A stretch of DNA of 47,069 nt from an uncultured Acetatifactor sp. (GTDB lineage: Bacteria > Bacillota > Clostridia > Lachnospirales > Lachnospiraceae): the NCBI GenBank assembly GCA_947625675.1, contig CANQPH010000020.1, forward strand, positions 1-47,069, read 5' to 3'. The translations under genes were made by a program, and so were the position numbers. A model generated the notes under the pieces. That model did no database searches and was not told where the DNA came from. It saw only the letters and a program-made list of their open reading frames with translations. This document shows, piece by piece, positions 1 to 7,896 of this stretch. Every line of letters begins with the position of its first letter. Positions within the stretch are counted from its first letter, which is position 1.

Positions 1-210
1 GATATCTTCCCAATGTACCGAATCAGATGCCTCGCCATCCACAAAGAAATCGCCCTTATCCTCCGGTTCTATGAATCCCCTGTGAAAATCATCGCCATGG
101 ATCACATAAACTGTCTTTTTAAACTGATCGACAAGATATCTTGCATAACTTTCTGAAAATGTCGACTTTCCACAGCCGCAGGGCCCCGAAATAAAAATAA
201 GTTTTGCCAT
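1..210 (-). CDS. P-loop nucleotide kinase-like protein (partial, N-terminal 70 residues)
   Basis: The gene runs off the left edge, so only its first 70 codons are present. The start ATG is at 208-210. Residues 5-15 form a hydrophobic strand followed by a Walker A loop, ISGPCGCGKST, so the protein should bind ATP or GTP. A later HGDDF segment resembles the substrate-side acidic patch of small-molecule kinases and AAA_33/zeta-toxin-like kinases. It lies 7 bp downstream of the DUF1835 gene and is probably co-transcribed with it. The substrate cannot be told from this fragment. An antibiotic or sugar phosphotransferase, or an adenylylsulfate-kinase-like fold, are all possible. Confidence 0.7.
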   Translation of the reverse strand, partial: MAKLIFISGPCGCGKSTFSESYARYLVDQFKKTVYVIHGDDFHRGFIEPEDKGDFFVDGEASDSVHWEDI

Positions 211-217
211 TTTCGCC

Positions 218-1141
218 TCACAATTCTTGTTTATCATTATGCTGTATCAACGAATCCCCCGCCAGGCAGATTAGCCTTGCGTATTTGTTTTCAGAATCCT
301 CTGCGATCATAATATTTCCCTGCTGTATGTGATAGTCAATTCTTCTTGCATACCACCAGTCCCCCACACCCAGTTGATAGCCGCCCAAAATGTCGCCAAT
401 TAGTCTTGCCTCTTTGATCGGTTTGTGGGTAATCTTTTTCCACAACAGGAAATCATAAAAATCTTCCGGGACGCCGATGACTCTGCCATTGATGACCGTC
501 CGGAGCGGGCTGTTTTCCTCGGCCAGTTCGCTCCACAGCATGGCATACATCCGCAATTCTTCTCTGGTCAGCACTTTTTCACAGGGAAGGAATCCCGCAA
601 ATTCTTCCGCCGAAATTTCGCCCCAGTTGCTGTAAGAAATAATGCCTTTCTCCCTTGCAGCGTACTCCGGCAGCTTCACCACACGAATCTCCGTTTCATA
701 TTTCAGCAGCATCCGGCATAGGCTATAAAGGCCACATCTGGAATAGGGAGCGTCACTGTACCAGATCCGAATCGCTTCGCCATCCTCCAAAAACTGAATC
801 AGCCGATGCAGTTCATTTACATAGGCATCTCCGACTTGTTTCAGTTCCTCTTCCAATTCAAGGGATCTTCCGTACCGATTCTGCGAAAACAAAGAATAGA
901 TAAGTTCTTTCCGATAAGAACTGTCTACAGGCTTTTTAATATCACCTATGTCCAACATAAAACCCAGACATACCACTTCTTCCGCCGTTCCTTCTACCCA
1001 TCCGGCAAAAGGTTTTTCCGGCGGTTTCTTTTTCCCAGCCCTCCAAACAGAAGTCGGCCCATTTGCTCCGCCCATCACGACCGTATTCTTAGCGGCTTTC
1101 ATGGAAGCCGCTTCACTCTCGCCGAATAATACCTCAATCAT
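218..1141 (-). CDS. DUF1835 / DUF3658 domain protein
   Basis: I recognise the DUF1835 N-terminal signature (MIEVLFGESEA, then a Lys-rich helix) and a C-terminal region of the DUF3658 type with a conserved GD.WY motif near residue 270. The family has no assigned biochemical function and is common in Firmicutes. I start it at the internal Met (1139-1141, 307 residues) because the family begins there. An in-frame ATG four codons upstream at 1151-1153 is also possible, and neither has a well-spaced ribosome site. It has no membrane segments and should be cytosolic. It precedes the truncated P-loop kinase by 7 bp. Confidence 0.75.
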   Translation of the reverse strand: MIEVLFGESEAASMKAAKNTVVMGGANGPTSVWRAGKKKPPEKPFAGWVEGTAEEVVCLGFMLDIGDIKKPVDSSYRKELIYSLFSQNRYGRSLELEEELKQVGDAYVNELHRLIQFLEDGEAIRIWYSDAPYSRCGLYSLCRMLLKYETEIRVVKLPEYAAREKGIISYSNWGEISAEEFAGFLPCEKVLTREELRMYAMLWSELAEENSPLRTVINGRVIGVPEDFYDFLLWKKITHKPIKEARLIGDILGGYQLGVGDWWYARRIDYHIQQGNIMIAEDSENKYARLICLAGDSLIQHNDKQEL

Positions 1142-1227
1142 GCTTCCTCGCATTCCGTCGCCGATCAGGCGGCATTTGAATTCCCGATTTCATATTCTCA
1201 ACATTTCTCTGCAAAATGAGAATTTAC

Positions 1228-1707
1228 TCAATTCAATTCAAAAAGAATCTTCTCATAGTCTTTTACATAGTACCTGATATTTTTGCGGCCTTTTTGAATA
1301 ATCGTATGGCCTTCCGCTTCCAGCATTTCTTTTTGCGCTTCGATGCCGCCGGGATATTTCTCATTTAACTCCCCATTCGCTTTCAGCGTCCTCCAATAAG
1401 GCGTTTTATCCCCGGTACGCTGATAACTTGCCCACGCTGCAATAGATACAAAAATCCCGGCAGTAATCGGTTCCGTAAAATCTGCACCGCTTAATTTCGC
1501 AAAGTACTCACGGATTTTTCCAACAGTGATCACGCTTCCACAGGGAACAAGTTTCATTACTTTGTCATAGTCGATCGGCGGGGCAAAATACATTCTGCTC
1601 CCTCCATATTTTTCTATGCTCTTTTCGTCAGTGATCGTCTGGTACTTTGGCATATCCTTGCTGTCATTCAGCATAGCGTTAAAATCTTTTTTGTCTTCAT
1701 TCGCCAT
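1228..1707 (-). CDS. MGMT-family DNA-binding protein, alkyltransferase-like (ATL), no acceptor cysteine
   Basis: The core (VPCGSVITVGKIREYFAK, then a helix with AAWASYQRTG) matches the DNA-binding domain of methylated-DNA-protein cysteine methyltransferases. The PCHR active-site position reads PYWR here, so the methyl-accepting cysteine is absent. Family knowledge says such proteins bind O6-alkylguanine and hand it to other repair pathways. A usual tail follows (YPGG, then Q..MLEAEGH). I chose the start at 1705-1707 because GGAGG lies 7 bases upstream; the longer frame begins inside that ribosome site. The protein has 159 residues. The roughly 40-residue N-terminal extension is not part of the fold. 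Whether it binds alkylated DNA is inference. Confidence 0.8.
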   Translation of the reverse strand: MANEDKKDFNAMLNDSKDMPKYQTITDEKSIEKYGGSRMYFAPPIDYDKVMKLVPCGSVITVGKIREYFAKLSGADFTEPITAGIFVSIAAWASYQRTGDKTPYWRTLKANGELNEKYPGGIEAQKEMLEAEGHTIIQKGRKNIRYYVKDYEKILFELN

Positions 1708-1765
1708 AACCACACCTCCCGCCTCAAGCATAGCTTATTTTTATAAGCAATGCAATGAGACGGTT

Positions 1766-2046
1766 TTAAAATAATAATTTTTTCTTTGTCGTATCTAACA
1801 TAGCCTTTCTTCCAATAGGGAATATTGCATGATTAGAGCCATGGCCGAAATCGTCACAATAAGCCACAGGAATACAATATTTTTTACCAAATCTTTCCAA
1901 AATTTCAAACAGAAGCGAGGATCGTCTGAATAATGTCCAAACAGCAAACCAGTATATCTATAGGTATCTTTATAAATATTCCTGCCGAATTTCACTCGGA
2001 ATCCCAAACGCTCAATACCCTTTGCATACTTTTTATGGTTTACATG
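1766..2046 (-). pseudogene. Remnant of an S66 (LD-carboxypeptidase / MccF-like) peptidase
   Basis: Two fragments of one family are abutted in different frames. The upstream part (about 2046-1950) reads KKYAKGIERLGFRVKFG, then NIYKDTY, like the N-terminal region of S66 LD-carboxypeptidases. The downstream part (about 1916-1766, shifted frame) reads FEILERFGKKY, then DDFGHGSNHAIFPIGRKAML and a stop at 1766-1768, matching the family C-terminus with its GH..N catalytic-histidine region. The roughly 200 residues between them, including the serine nucleophile, are gone. An active enzyme would be about 300 residues. The remnant begins directly after the PIN toxin stop codon, so arrival of the toxin-antitoxin pair may have damaged it; that is inference. 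Confidence 0.65.
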
Positions 2047-2056
2047 GCAAGTTTCA

Positions 2057-2464
2057 TCAATCGTCTACCAAATATCTTTCACAAAACTCTTTTGCCGTCA
2101 CTATGGAGATATTCTCAAACTGCCGTATCACCAACAAATCCTTATCTCCGCTGACAATATACATCGCCTGTGCATCTCTTGCACAATTGATAAACTTATC
2201 GTCATCTGGATCACGACATATTTCTATTTTGGATATGGGTTCTATGATTTCCATAGATCGGATAAGAGGATTCAGGATAGAAACATCTATATGCCCTTGC
2301 TTACGCCGCACCATTTCGCGTATGATTTCCTGATATTCATTCACTATCTCCATACTGGCACATGCCCTGATTCTCCCCTCTACAGAAGCCCTTAAAATTT
2401 TTCGGGGAAACCCGCCGAAAAATACGCCTGATATCAAAACATTGGTATCGACAACAATCCTCAC
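2057..2464 (-). CDS. PIN-domain toxin (VapC-like, COG1569 type)
   Basis: This 135-residue protein begins VVDTNVLISG, which supplies the first acidic residue of a PIN ribonuclease. A central Glu (NEYQEI) and the DPDDDKF segment near residue 90 supply the other metal ligands. Family knowledge makes it a Mg-dependent RNase acting as the toxin of a type II pair. The start is GTG (2462-2464), overlapping the TGA stop of the AbrB antitoxin as GTGA, so translation is coupled. Target RNA cannot be told from sequence. Its stop abuts the S66 remnant. Confidence 0.88.
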   Translation of the reverse strand: MRIVVDTNVLISGVFFGGFPRKILRASVEGRIRACASMEIVNEYQEIIREMVRRKQGHIDVSILNPLIRSMEIIEPISKIEICRDPDDDKFINCARDAQAMYIVSGDKDLLVIRQFENISIVTAKEFCERYLVDD

Positions 2465-2727
2465 TTCCGGCTCCTCTTCCTCACGCTCTTAATAATATCA
2501 TTCACATCGCTTTCTTCATATCCGACTGATGCCGCCCATTTTTGCGCTTCATCCAATGATTTCTCAAGCTCTTGTACCGTGGGCATCTTCAATGTCTTCA
2601 GCACAATGGCATCACCAGACGCATACGCTATCAATTTATCCCCTGTATCAATAGAAAGCATTTTCCGTATGCTGACCGGAAGTGATATCTGCCCTTTCGA
2701 AGAAACAGTCAAAACCTGCATATCCAT
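2461..2727 (-). CDS. AbrB/MazE/SpoVT-type antitoxin
   Basis: The N-terminal 45 residues form a swapped-hairpin AbrB domain (VSSKGQISLPVSIRKML, then GD.L..Y). A charged C-terminal tail probably wraps the PIN toxin. I chose the ATG at 2725-2727 because AAAGGGG lies 7 bases upstream; the first ATG of the frame (2733) sits directly on that ribosome site. The protein has 88 residues. It overlaps the PIN gene by the GTGA junction. The inverted repeat at 2753-2769, just downstream of the -10 box, is the likely site for its own repression. Confidence 0.88.
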   Translation of the reverse strand: MDMQVLTVSSKGQISLPVSIRKMLSIDTGDKLIAYASGDAIVLKTLKMPTVQELEKSLDEAQKWAASVGYEESDVNDIIKSVRKRSRK

Positions 2728-2752
2728 AAACATACCCCTTTCATAAAAAAAT

Positions 2753-2769
2753 TGTAAGATTTTCTTACA
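2753..2769. promoter_or_regulatory. Candidate operator of the toxin-antitoxin pair
   Basis: Perfect dyad TGTAAGA-TTT-TCTTACA with 7-bp arms. It lies between the -10 box (2773-2778) and the antitoxin start, over the expected transcription start. AbrB-type antitoxins repress their own operons from such positions, so it is probably the autoregulatory site. Confidence 0.6.
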
Positions 2770-2772
2770 TAT

Positions 2773-2801
2773 AGTATGCCATAAAAGTGTTTTTTATTCA
2801 A
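2773..2801 (-). promoter_or_regulatory. Sigma-A promoter of the toxin-antitoxin pair
   Basis: On the minus strand, -35 TTGAAT (2796-2801) is separated by 17 bases from -10 CATACT (2773-2778). A TG one base upstream of the -10 makes it an extended -10. The remaining bases from 2802 to 2894 hold nothing I recognise. Confidence 0.6.
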
Positions 2802-2894
2802 GCCTTTTATGTCCACCGACATAAAAGTATGATAATTTTCAAAGCTTAAAGGTCAATATCCATCCCCACGATCAATATTTTTTGTCTGCATACT

Positions 2895-3785
2895 CTATAA
2901 ATCTCTAGTCATATACCCACAGGTAAACGGGAAAAAATCATATTTTTTTACGCCCGTATGGATAAACCCATAATGCTCGTACCATTTACGAAGAACATGG
3001 TTTTCCTCAACAATTCCTATATTCATCTTCGTGCAATTAAGCTCCCTGGCACGTACAAACGCATCAAGCAGCAGTTCTTCGCCAATTCCCTGATGACGAT
3101 AATCCGGCAGTACGCAAATATTGTTCAGTTCACATTCCTGTTTGTCATTTATCAAAAGAGAATAATATCCTATCAGTTCTTCTCCCCTAAAATATCCGTA
3201 CATAGGGCGATGTTCACCATATAAATGCCACTTTATTCTTTGTTCATCCGTTGCAAAAGCGGTAAACCTGGGAGCGTTTTCCTGCATGAAGCCAAACTGT
3301 CTGGCCACGGTTTCAAAGCTTTTTCTGATAACTTTGACACAGTCTTTGATATTCTCTTCTGTAATTTCCTTGATAGGCCACATTAGTTCTCTGGTGTCTA
3401 TCTTAATGGTTTCGTTTGGCTCAGTTATTGCAACTTGAAATTCATCTTCATAAATGACTTTGCCGGGCGCTTCATCACATTCAGACTTGAACAGTTTTTT
3501 CCCATATTTCTCGGCCATTCTTCGGTAGAAAGACATCTCATGAAAAATACGATTCCCTTCAGCCGTATCTTTAAACCAAGTAACTGCGCCATCCGGATTT
3601 CCTTTCTCATAGAAAGGAGGCACCGGGAGAACCTTTTCAAAATATGCCCTGTTTTTCCAATATTCTTTTTCTTCTTCCTCTGACAATATCTTCGCATCCG
3701 CCAATTTCCCTATTGCGGTAAACAACCCTCTTGGTTGTTTGGTCAGATACGCTATGTCTTCCGTATGAACTCGAAAATATTTCAT
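2895..3785 (-). CDS. Two-domain protein: uncharacterised N-terminal domain plus GNAT acetyltransferase
   Basis: The start at 3783-3785 (MKYFRVHTEDIAYL) has AGAGG about 9 bases upstream; the longer frame to 3959 only shadows the neighbouring gene. Residues 1-120 form a domain I know from stand-alone Firmicutes hypothetical proteins (LPVPPFYEKGNPDGAVTWF, then YEDEFQVAI). Residues 135-296 are a GNAT fold with the acetyl-CoA loop DYRHQGIGEELL and a typical C-terminal WYEHYGF. The acceptor substrate is unknown. The two domains are separate genes elsewhere as far as I recall, so this may be a natural fusion. It lies downstream of a second GNAT gene. Confidence 0.75.
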   Translation of the reverse strand: MKYFRVHTEDIAYLTKQPRGLFTAIGKLADAKILSEEEEKEYWKNRAYFEKVLPVPPFYEKGNPDGAVTWFKDTAEGNRIFHEMSFYRRMAEKYGKKLFKSECDEAPGKVIYEDEFQVAITEPNETIKIDTRELMWPIKEITEENIKDCVKVIRKSFETVARQFGFMQENAPRFTAFATDEQRIKWHLYGEHRPMYGYFRGEELIGYYSLLINDKQECELNNICVLPDYRHQGIGEELLLDAFVRARELNCTKMNIGIVEENHVLRKWYEHYGFIHTGVKKYDFFPFTCGYMTRDL

Positions 3786-3850
3786 ATGATCGGCCTCTTC
3801 AAACGTATTCGCTTTATACTCGCTTTTTTTCACTTCTATACTCCATCCTA

Positions 3851-4261
3851 CTATATCCGCTTTTCCATTAATAGAAATTTGCCTTTTCTCCAACAGGCAA
3901 CGCCGGTTTTTTGATAGCCATTTTTCATGTATAATTTCAACGCATATGGATTTTCGCAAAATACATCAAGCCGTATTGCTTTGACCCCGAGAGATTTTAG
4001 CTCCTCTTCAATATGTATCAATGTCATTTGCGCAATACCTTTATTTTGGCAATCCGGAGAAACACAAAGTCTATGGATTATCTTATAATTTTCACCTATA
4101 TATTGCCATTTCCCGTTTTTGTGTTGTTCATCACATTGTTCATTTATGGCATAGACAACTACTATTATCTTTTCCTGCCCCATCTGGTTCACAGCGCTTT
4201 CCACCAGCTGCAAAACACTATCCAAGTCATCAATGGTTGCCAACCTGTATAATATTTCCAT
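3851..4261 (-). CDS. GNAT-family N-acetyltransferase with probable internal deletion
   Basis: It starts LYRLATIDDLDSVLQLV, as GNAT proteins do, and has motif A as CVSPDCQNKGIAQM followed by the C-terminal NPYALKLYMKNGYQ. At 136 residues it is shorter than the usual 160-170. The helix after residue 30 (NQMGQEKI) runs straight into the strand IVVVYAI, whereas family members have about 30 residues of helix 2 and strand 2 between them. I infer an in-frame deletion, which may have removed substrate-binding residues. No strong ribosome site precedes the ATG. The acceptor is unknown. Confidence 0.65.
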   Translation of the reverse strand: MEILYRLATIDDLDSVLQLVESAVNQMGQEKIIVVVYAINEQCDEQHKNGKWQYIGENYKIIHRLCVSPDCQNKGIAQMTLIHIEEELKSLGVKAIRLDVFCENPYALKLYMKNGYQKTGVACWRKGKFLLMEKRI

Positions 4262-4295
4262 TGTTCATTTTCGCCATCCATTTTTTAACGTGGCC

Positions 4296-4863
4296 TTATT
4301 GCTTCACAAAAGGAAACTTGCCCTCGATAAAATGCCGGTATTCAGGCTTGTCGGCGGATTCTTCATATTCCTTCCGTATGGTTCTTTCAATCCATTCCAA
4401 CCTGGCCTGACTGCTTTCCTCATATCGTAAAACTGAAATAAGCCCTTCTTTCTCCGCTGCGAGGATTGCCTCATAGGCATCCGGCACAAACTCGCAGGAT
4501 TTGATGAGTACCGGTTCTCTCGATGCGGCCGCATCAGGTATCTGTACCTGAAAGCCGGAATCCGTTATTTTTTCCGCCGCATAAATATACCCTGACACGC
4601 CCTTATAGGTATCTATCAGCGCATTTGAGTAGTATTCTTCGATACGCTGTGTGCCGTCTTTATGAAACCCATAAGGGCCCCCATTTCGTCCATCTCCCGG
4701 AAAAGTCAAAGCCTGTTTCCTTGCAATACTTCTCAATCGCATTGCTGAGATACACCAGCACATTTTCCCGCTTTTTTGAGAAATATATCAATGGTATCCC
4801 ATGATTTGAAATGTGCGGCTCCAGTACCTTAATTCCTCCTATCGGTGAAGCATGATAATACAT
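4296..4863 (-). pseudogene. Frameshifted hypothetical gene of a conserved Firmicutes family
   Basis: Two overlapping frames read as one protein if one base is dropped from a run of five C (plus strand 4678-4682). The first part begins MYYHASPIGGIKVLEP at 4861-4863 with GGAGG 8 bases upstream and ends WTKWGP. The second continues YGFHKDGTQRIEEYY, runs past FVPDAYEAI and ends at 4296. The joined product would be about 189 residues. I recognise the family as hypothetical and cannot name a function. A real one-base insertion and a homopolymer sequencing error are equally possible. Confidence 0.7.
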
Positions 4864-4931
4864 TCCCGCAGCCTCCATTGCTACCATCTGTATTAAAAAA
4901 ATTATTTTATCAAATATTCCTCGGTAATATA

Positions 4932-4954
4932 TTGATCAGACCAAAGCTGATCAA
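4932..4954. repeat. Perfect inverted repeat after the peptidase-E gene
   Basis: TTGATCAG-ACCAAAG-CTGATCAA, 8-bp arms, six bases past the pepE-like stop codon. On the minus strand no U-run follows, so it is a poor intrinsic terminator. It may end the two-component operon or protect its 3' end. Confidence 0.5.
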
Positions 4955-4959
4955 CCTTT

Positions 4960-5697
4960 TTATGTCAAATATATCGACTGACCATCCTTACAGATTTGCA
5001 TCTGCTGTCTGTCCTTAATAACATATGCCTCTCCATATAATGTTGTTTTTCCATCGGCGATCATGATATAACTTCCATCATTCAAGGCAATAATCTCATG
5101 AGCGACGCTATCGGCAAAGGTGATGTCCTCAATCACACGCATGCCATCCAAGCGAGCATCCTTGAGGCTTTGCATATGCGGAAAAATATTTATGTCGGTT
5201 ATTCCAAGGCCGGGGAGCCAACGCTCATAAAGGGGATCCAGAGCCTCTCCCTCCAATTCCGGGCCGGCATAGACCACATCTGCACAGTTCATGGAACCGG
5301 CGCTCCATGCGATTATAATTCCGTTATAGTCCGACAAATGCTCCTTCAGCCGGAGATTTTTCATGAATTTGTTTTGTGTAGGCACATGGCCGCCCATAAA
5401 AATCAGCACGTCAATTTTGTCCAGGTTATCAATGACTTCCGGGTTCCTGTTATCGCACATGTCGATGTCAGAAACGCTAAGCTTGCTCATAGGAAATGAC
5501 TCCCTAAAGTAGGCACAAATATTATCATTTTTCTCATAGTCAGTCGGGTCTCCACAGATAAACAAAACGCTTGCATTTTCCGGCCAGATTGCTTTCAATC
5601 TATCCAGCAACCCATTGGTTTGAAGTAAAGGCGCCGGTATCCTGACCCCATTTATTTTAAAACAGCCGCCAAGACTGCTTGTCAAAATCGCTTTCAT
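4960..5697 (-). CDS. Peptidase E / S51-like type 1 glutamine amidotransferase-fold protein
   Basis: A 245-residue protein with the S51 nucleophile elbow AWSAGSMN near residue 131, a strand before it (GIIIAW) and a later His in NIFPHMQ near residue 170. These are the expected Ser and His of aspartyl dipeptidase-type enzymes. The FMGGH segment (about 101-105) forms the oxyanion side. It is likely a cytosolic hydrolase cleaving a small acidic peptide; the substrate is unproven. Its ATG overlaps the histidine kinase stop as ATGA, so it is translated with the two-component system. That arrangement suggests a shared stimulus or product. Confidence 0.8.
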   Translation of the reverse strand: MKAILTSSLGGCFKINGVRIPAPLLQTNGLLDRLKAIWPENASVLFICGDPTDYEKNDNICAYFRESFPMSKLSVSDIDMCDNRNPEVIDNLDKIDVLIFMGGHVPTQNKFMKNLRLKEHLSDYNGIIIAWSAGSMNCADVVYAGPELEGEALDPLYERWLPGLGITDINIFPHMQSLKDARLDGMRVIEDITFADSVAHEIIALNDGSYIMIADGKTTLYGEAYVIKDRQQMQICKDGQSIYLT

Positions 5698-7187
5698 AAC
5701 GTCCCCCTGATTGTATCAAGTTTGACGGTGACCCTGGCGCCGCCGTCGCTTCCGTTTTCCAAAAGCAGCTTCCCTCCCAGTTTCCCAGCCAGCAGGCTGC
5801 AGATGGACAGCCCCAGTCCGAAATGAGGGACTTCGCCTTCCTCGCTTTTCGTCCCTCTATAATAGGCCAAGGGGGCTTCTTTCAGATCCTTCTCCGAGAA
5901 ACCGCAGCCATCGTCCGCCACCGTCAGCCACAGGAAATATCCGGCGGATTCACAGCGCCTTTTGGATTCCTGGCAATCTTTGGATTCATGTCTCCCCCCA
6001 GAGTCATCTATCCCCTCAGATTCGCAGTCCCCCTCGCAATCGTGGAAATCATCCCCCAACAGGATTTCAATCCGGCTCCTGGCGAAGCGTGCGGCGTTGG
6101 AAAGCAGATTTTCACAGATCTGGGTAAAGGCCTCCCGGTCCACCAGAAGTTCCTTTCCCGTCCACCGGCAGATAAGCTTTCTTTCCCCTGCGGGATACAA
6201 AAGCGCCGCCGTTTCCGATACGATCTGTTCCAGGGCGGAAGGCGCCGTCTCCCGCAGGCAGGGCTCATAATCCTCCAGCCGCTGCAGGGCGCTCATGGTA
6301 TCCACGTATGCGTTCAGCCGGGAAACCTGGTTGGAAATTGCAGTGACGGAATGAAGCAGTTCCTCTCCCGCCCCGTCTTCCGCCAGCATCCCATAAAGCA
6401 GTTCCGCATTTCCCCGCAATACGGTGAGGGGCGTCCGCAGGTCATGGGCGAAGGCACCGTTCAGGCGCTTCCTTTCCTCCACGGAATCCCACATTTTCTG
6501 ATGATTGCGCACCAGCTCCTGCCGCATCCTTTCGAAGGTGGCGCACAGCCTGCCGCATTCATCCCGGCCTTTATATTCAATGGGGCAGTTTAAGTCATTG
6601 TCCGCTATTTTCTGCATGGCCTGATCCAGGATGCGAAAAGGTCTCCGGAATTTCCAACAATAAAAAATCACCGCTGCGGCACAGAGGCTTAAGGAATACC
6701 AGAAAACGGCGGCCATGTTGGCCAGTCCCTCGAAAAAATCATACCTCTTCCGATCCGCTTCCTGATAAACCATCTTGTTCAGGTTTAAAACTTTGTAATC
6801 AACGGTTGCAGGCTCCTCATGGACGGCTTCGTATTCCCCCGTCCCAACCTCTGCCCATTGACTTCCTTCTTGTCCGTCCAAGGGCTCCAGCCTTAAGACA
6901 TAATAATGCATTGGCGTATCCGCTTCCCCGTCCGTCTCCTCCGAATATGGCTTCAGGGTACCGCTGAAGGTTTGGAGCGAGACTTCCTCGTAATCTCCAT
7001 GAACAATTTCCACGGGCACGGAGCGCAGGGAAATCTCGTATTTCGCCGCCACACTGTCCATGCCACGATTGGCCAGATTCGCCGTAACCCTCGTCAGCAG
7101 AAAGGCCGCAAGCAGTCCTCCCAGGCTGCAGAGCACGAAGGCCGCCGGTATGGGAACCCCGTTCAGATATCTTTTTATCTTATCCAT
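5694..7187 (-). CDS. Membrane sensor histidine kinase (OmpR-partner type)
   Basis: I start it at the ATG 7185-7187 (497 residues), with GGGGGA about 10 bases upstream and a 13-bp overlap with the regulator gene. TM1 spans about residues 13-33, followed by an extracytoplasmic domain of about 125 residues and TM2 at about 158-178. HAMP and HisKA come next, with the phospho-acceptor in FAHDLRTPLT (His near 248). The N box is ICENLLSNAARFA, then VADDGCGF and HFGLGLSI. A 36-residue hydrophilic insert rich in Glu, Ser and Cys lies between the N box and the G1 box (residues 382-417). It is encoded by six 18-bp repeats. The signal sensed is unknown. Confidence 0.92.
   Translation of the reverse strand: MDKIKRYLNGVPIPAAFVLCSLGGLLAAFLLTRVTANLANRGMDSVAAKYEISLRSVPVEIVHGDYEEVSLQTFSGTLKPYSEETDGEADTPMHYYVLRLEPLDGQEGSQWAEVGTGEYEAVHEEPATVDYKVLNLNKMVYQEADRKRYDFFEGLANMAAVFWYSLSLCAAAVIFYCWKFRRPFRILDQAMQKIADNDLNCPIEYKGRDECGRLCATFERMRQELVRNHQKMWDSVEERKRLNGAFAHDLRTPLTVLRGNAELLYGMLAEDGAGEELLHSVTAISNQVSRLNAYVDTMSALQRLEDYEPCLRETAPSALEQIVSETAALLYPAGERKLICRWTGKELLVDREAFTQICENLLSNAARFARSRIEILLGDDFHDCEGDCESEGIDDSGGRHESKDCQESKRRCESAGYFLWLTVADDGCGFSEKDLKEAPLAYYRGTKSEEGEVPHFGLGLSICSLLAGKLGGKLLLENGSDGGARVTVKLDTIRGTL
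5945..6052 (-). repeat. Six degenerate 18-bp repeats inside the histidine kinase gene
   Basis: Units start at 5945, 5963, 5981, 5999, 6017 and 6035. Most share a GGATTC/AGATTC core. Each encodes six residues with an Asp/Glu then Ser/Cys pattern. The reading frame is preserved. Confidence 0.8.
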
Positions 7188-7846
7188 TTGTATCCAATCC
7201 CCCAGACTGTCTCTATACATTCGTCACATCCTGCGGCTTTCAACTTCATCCGAATCTTGCGGATGTGTTCCATGATGACGGTATCGTCCCCGTCCCCCTC
7301 CAGCCCCCATATGCGCTCATAGATCCGCCCTCGGTCAAAGGTCTGTCCCCGATTCAGAGAAAGCAGGGAAAGAATCTCAAACTCCTTGCGGTTAAAATGG
7401 ATTTTTTCTCCTCGGAAAAGAACCTCCCTGGCGGAATAGTCCACCGTCAGATCCCCGAAGATCTTCCGCTGGATCCGGCCGCTGCGCCGGTCCCTCCGCA
7501 GATGGGCGTCAATGCGGGCCCCCAGTTCCGCCAGGGAAAAAGGCTTCACGATATAATCGTCCCCTCCCGCTCCGAAAGCCTCCACCTTGACCGCATCTCC
7601 GTCCCGGGCCGTAAGAAAAAGAATGGGACAGCTGACCGCTTCCCGAATTGCCCGGCAGATCTCTATCCCATTCACCTGGGGCAGATTGATGTCCAGAAGG
7701 ATCAGATCCGGCTTTTCCCTGATTCGGGCAAGGGCTTCCTCCCCGTCCAGGGCATAACTCGTTTCATAGTGATTGCGCTCCAGGAATCTCTGCAGCAGCC
7801 TCACCACTTCTATTTCATCATCCACCACCAAAATCCGATAACCCAT
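7175..7846 (-). CDS. OmpR/PhoB-family response regulator
   Basis: A 223-residue protein with a receiver domain (acidic pair Asp9-Asp10, phospho-acceptor Asp52 in LLLDINLP, Thr79, Lys101 in VKPFS). A winged-helix effector domain follows, ending GIGYKWIR. GGAGG lies 7 bases before the ATG. The kinase start lies within its last codons, so the two are co-translated. Target genes are unknown. The kinase and the peptidase-E gene follow directly, and autoregulation of the operon is likely for this class. Confidence 0.95.
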   Translation of the reverse strand: MGYRILVVDDEIEVVRLLQRFLERNHYETSYALDGEEALARIREKPDLILLDINLPQVNGIEICRAIREAVSCPILFLTARDGDAVKVEAFGAGGDDYIVKPFSLAELGARIDAHLRRDRRSGRIQRKIFGDLTVDYSAREVLFRGEKIHFNRKEFEILSLLSLNRGQTFDRGRIYERIWGLEGDGDDTVIMEHIRKIRMKLKAAGCDECIETVWGIGYKWIR

Positions 7847-7896
7847 GGAAGTACCTCCGCATTTTTAACCCTTTCTCCTGCCTCTCCTTCCAGGCT

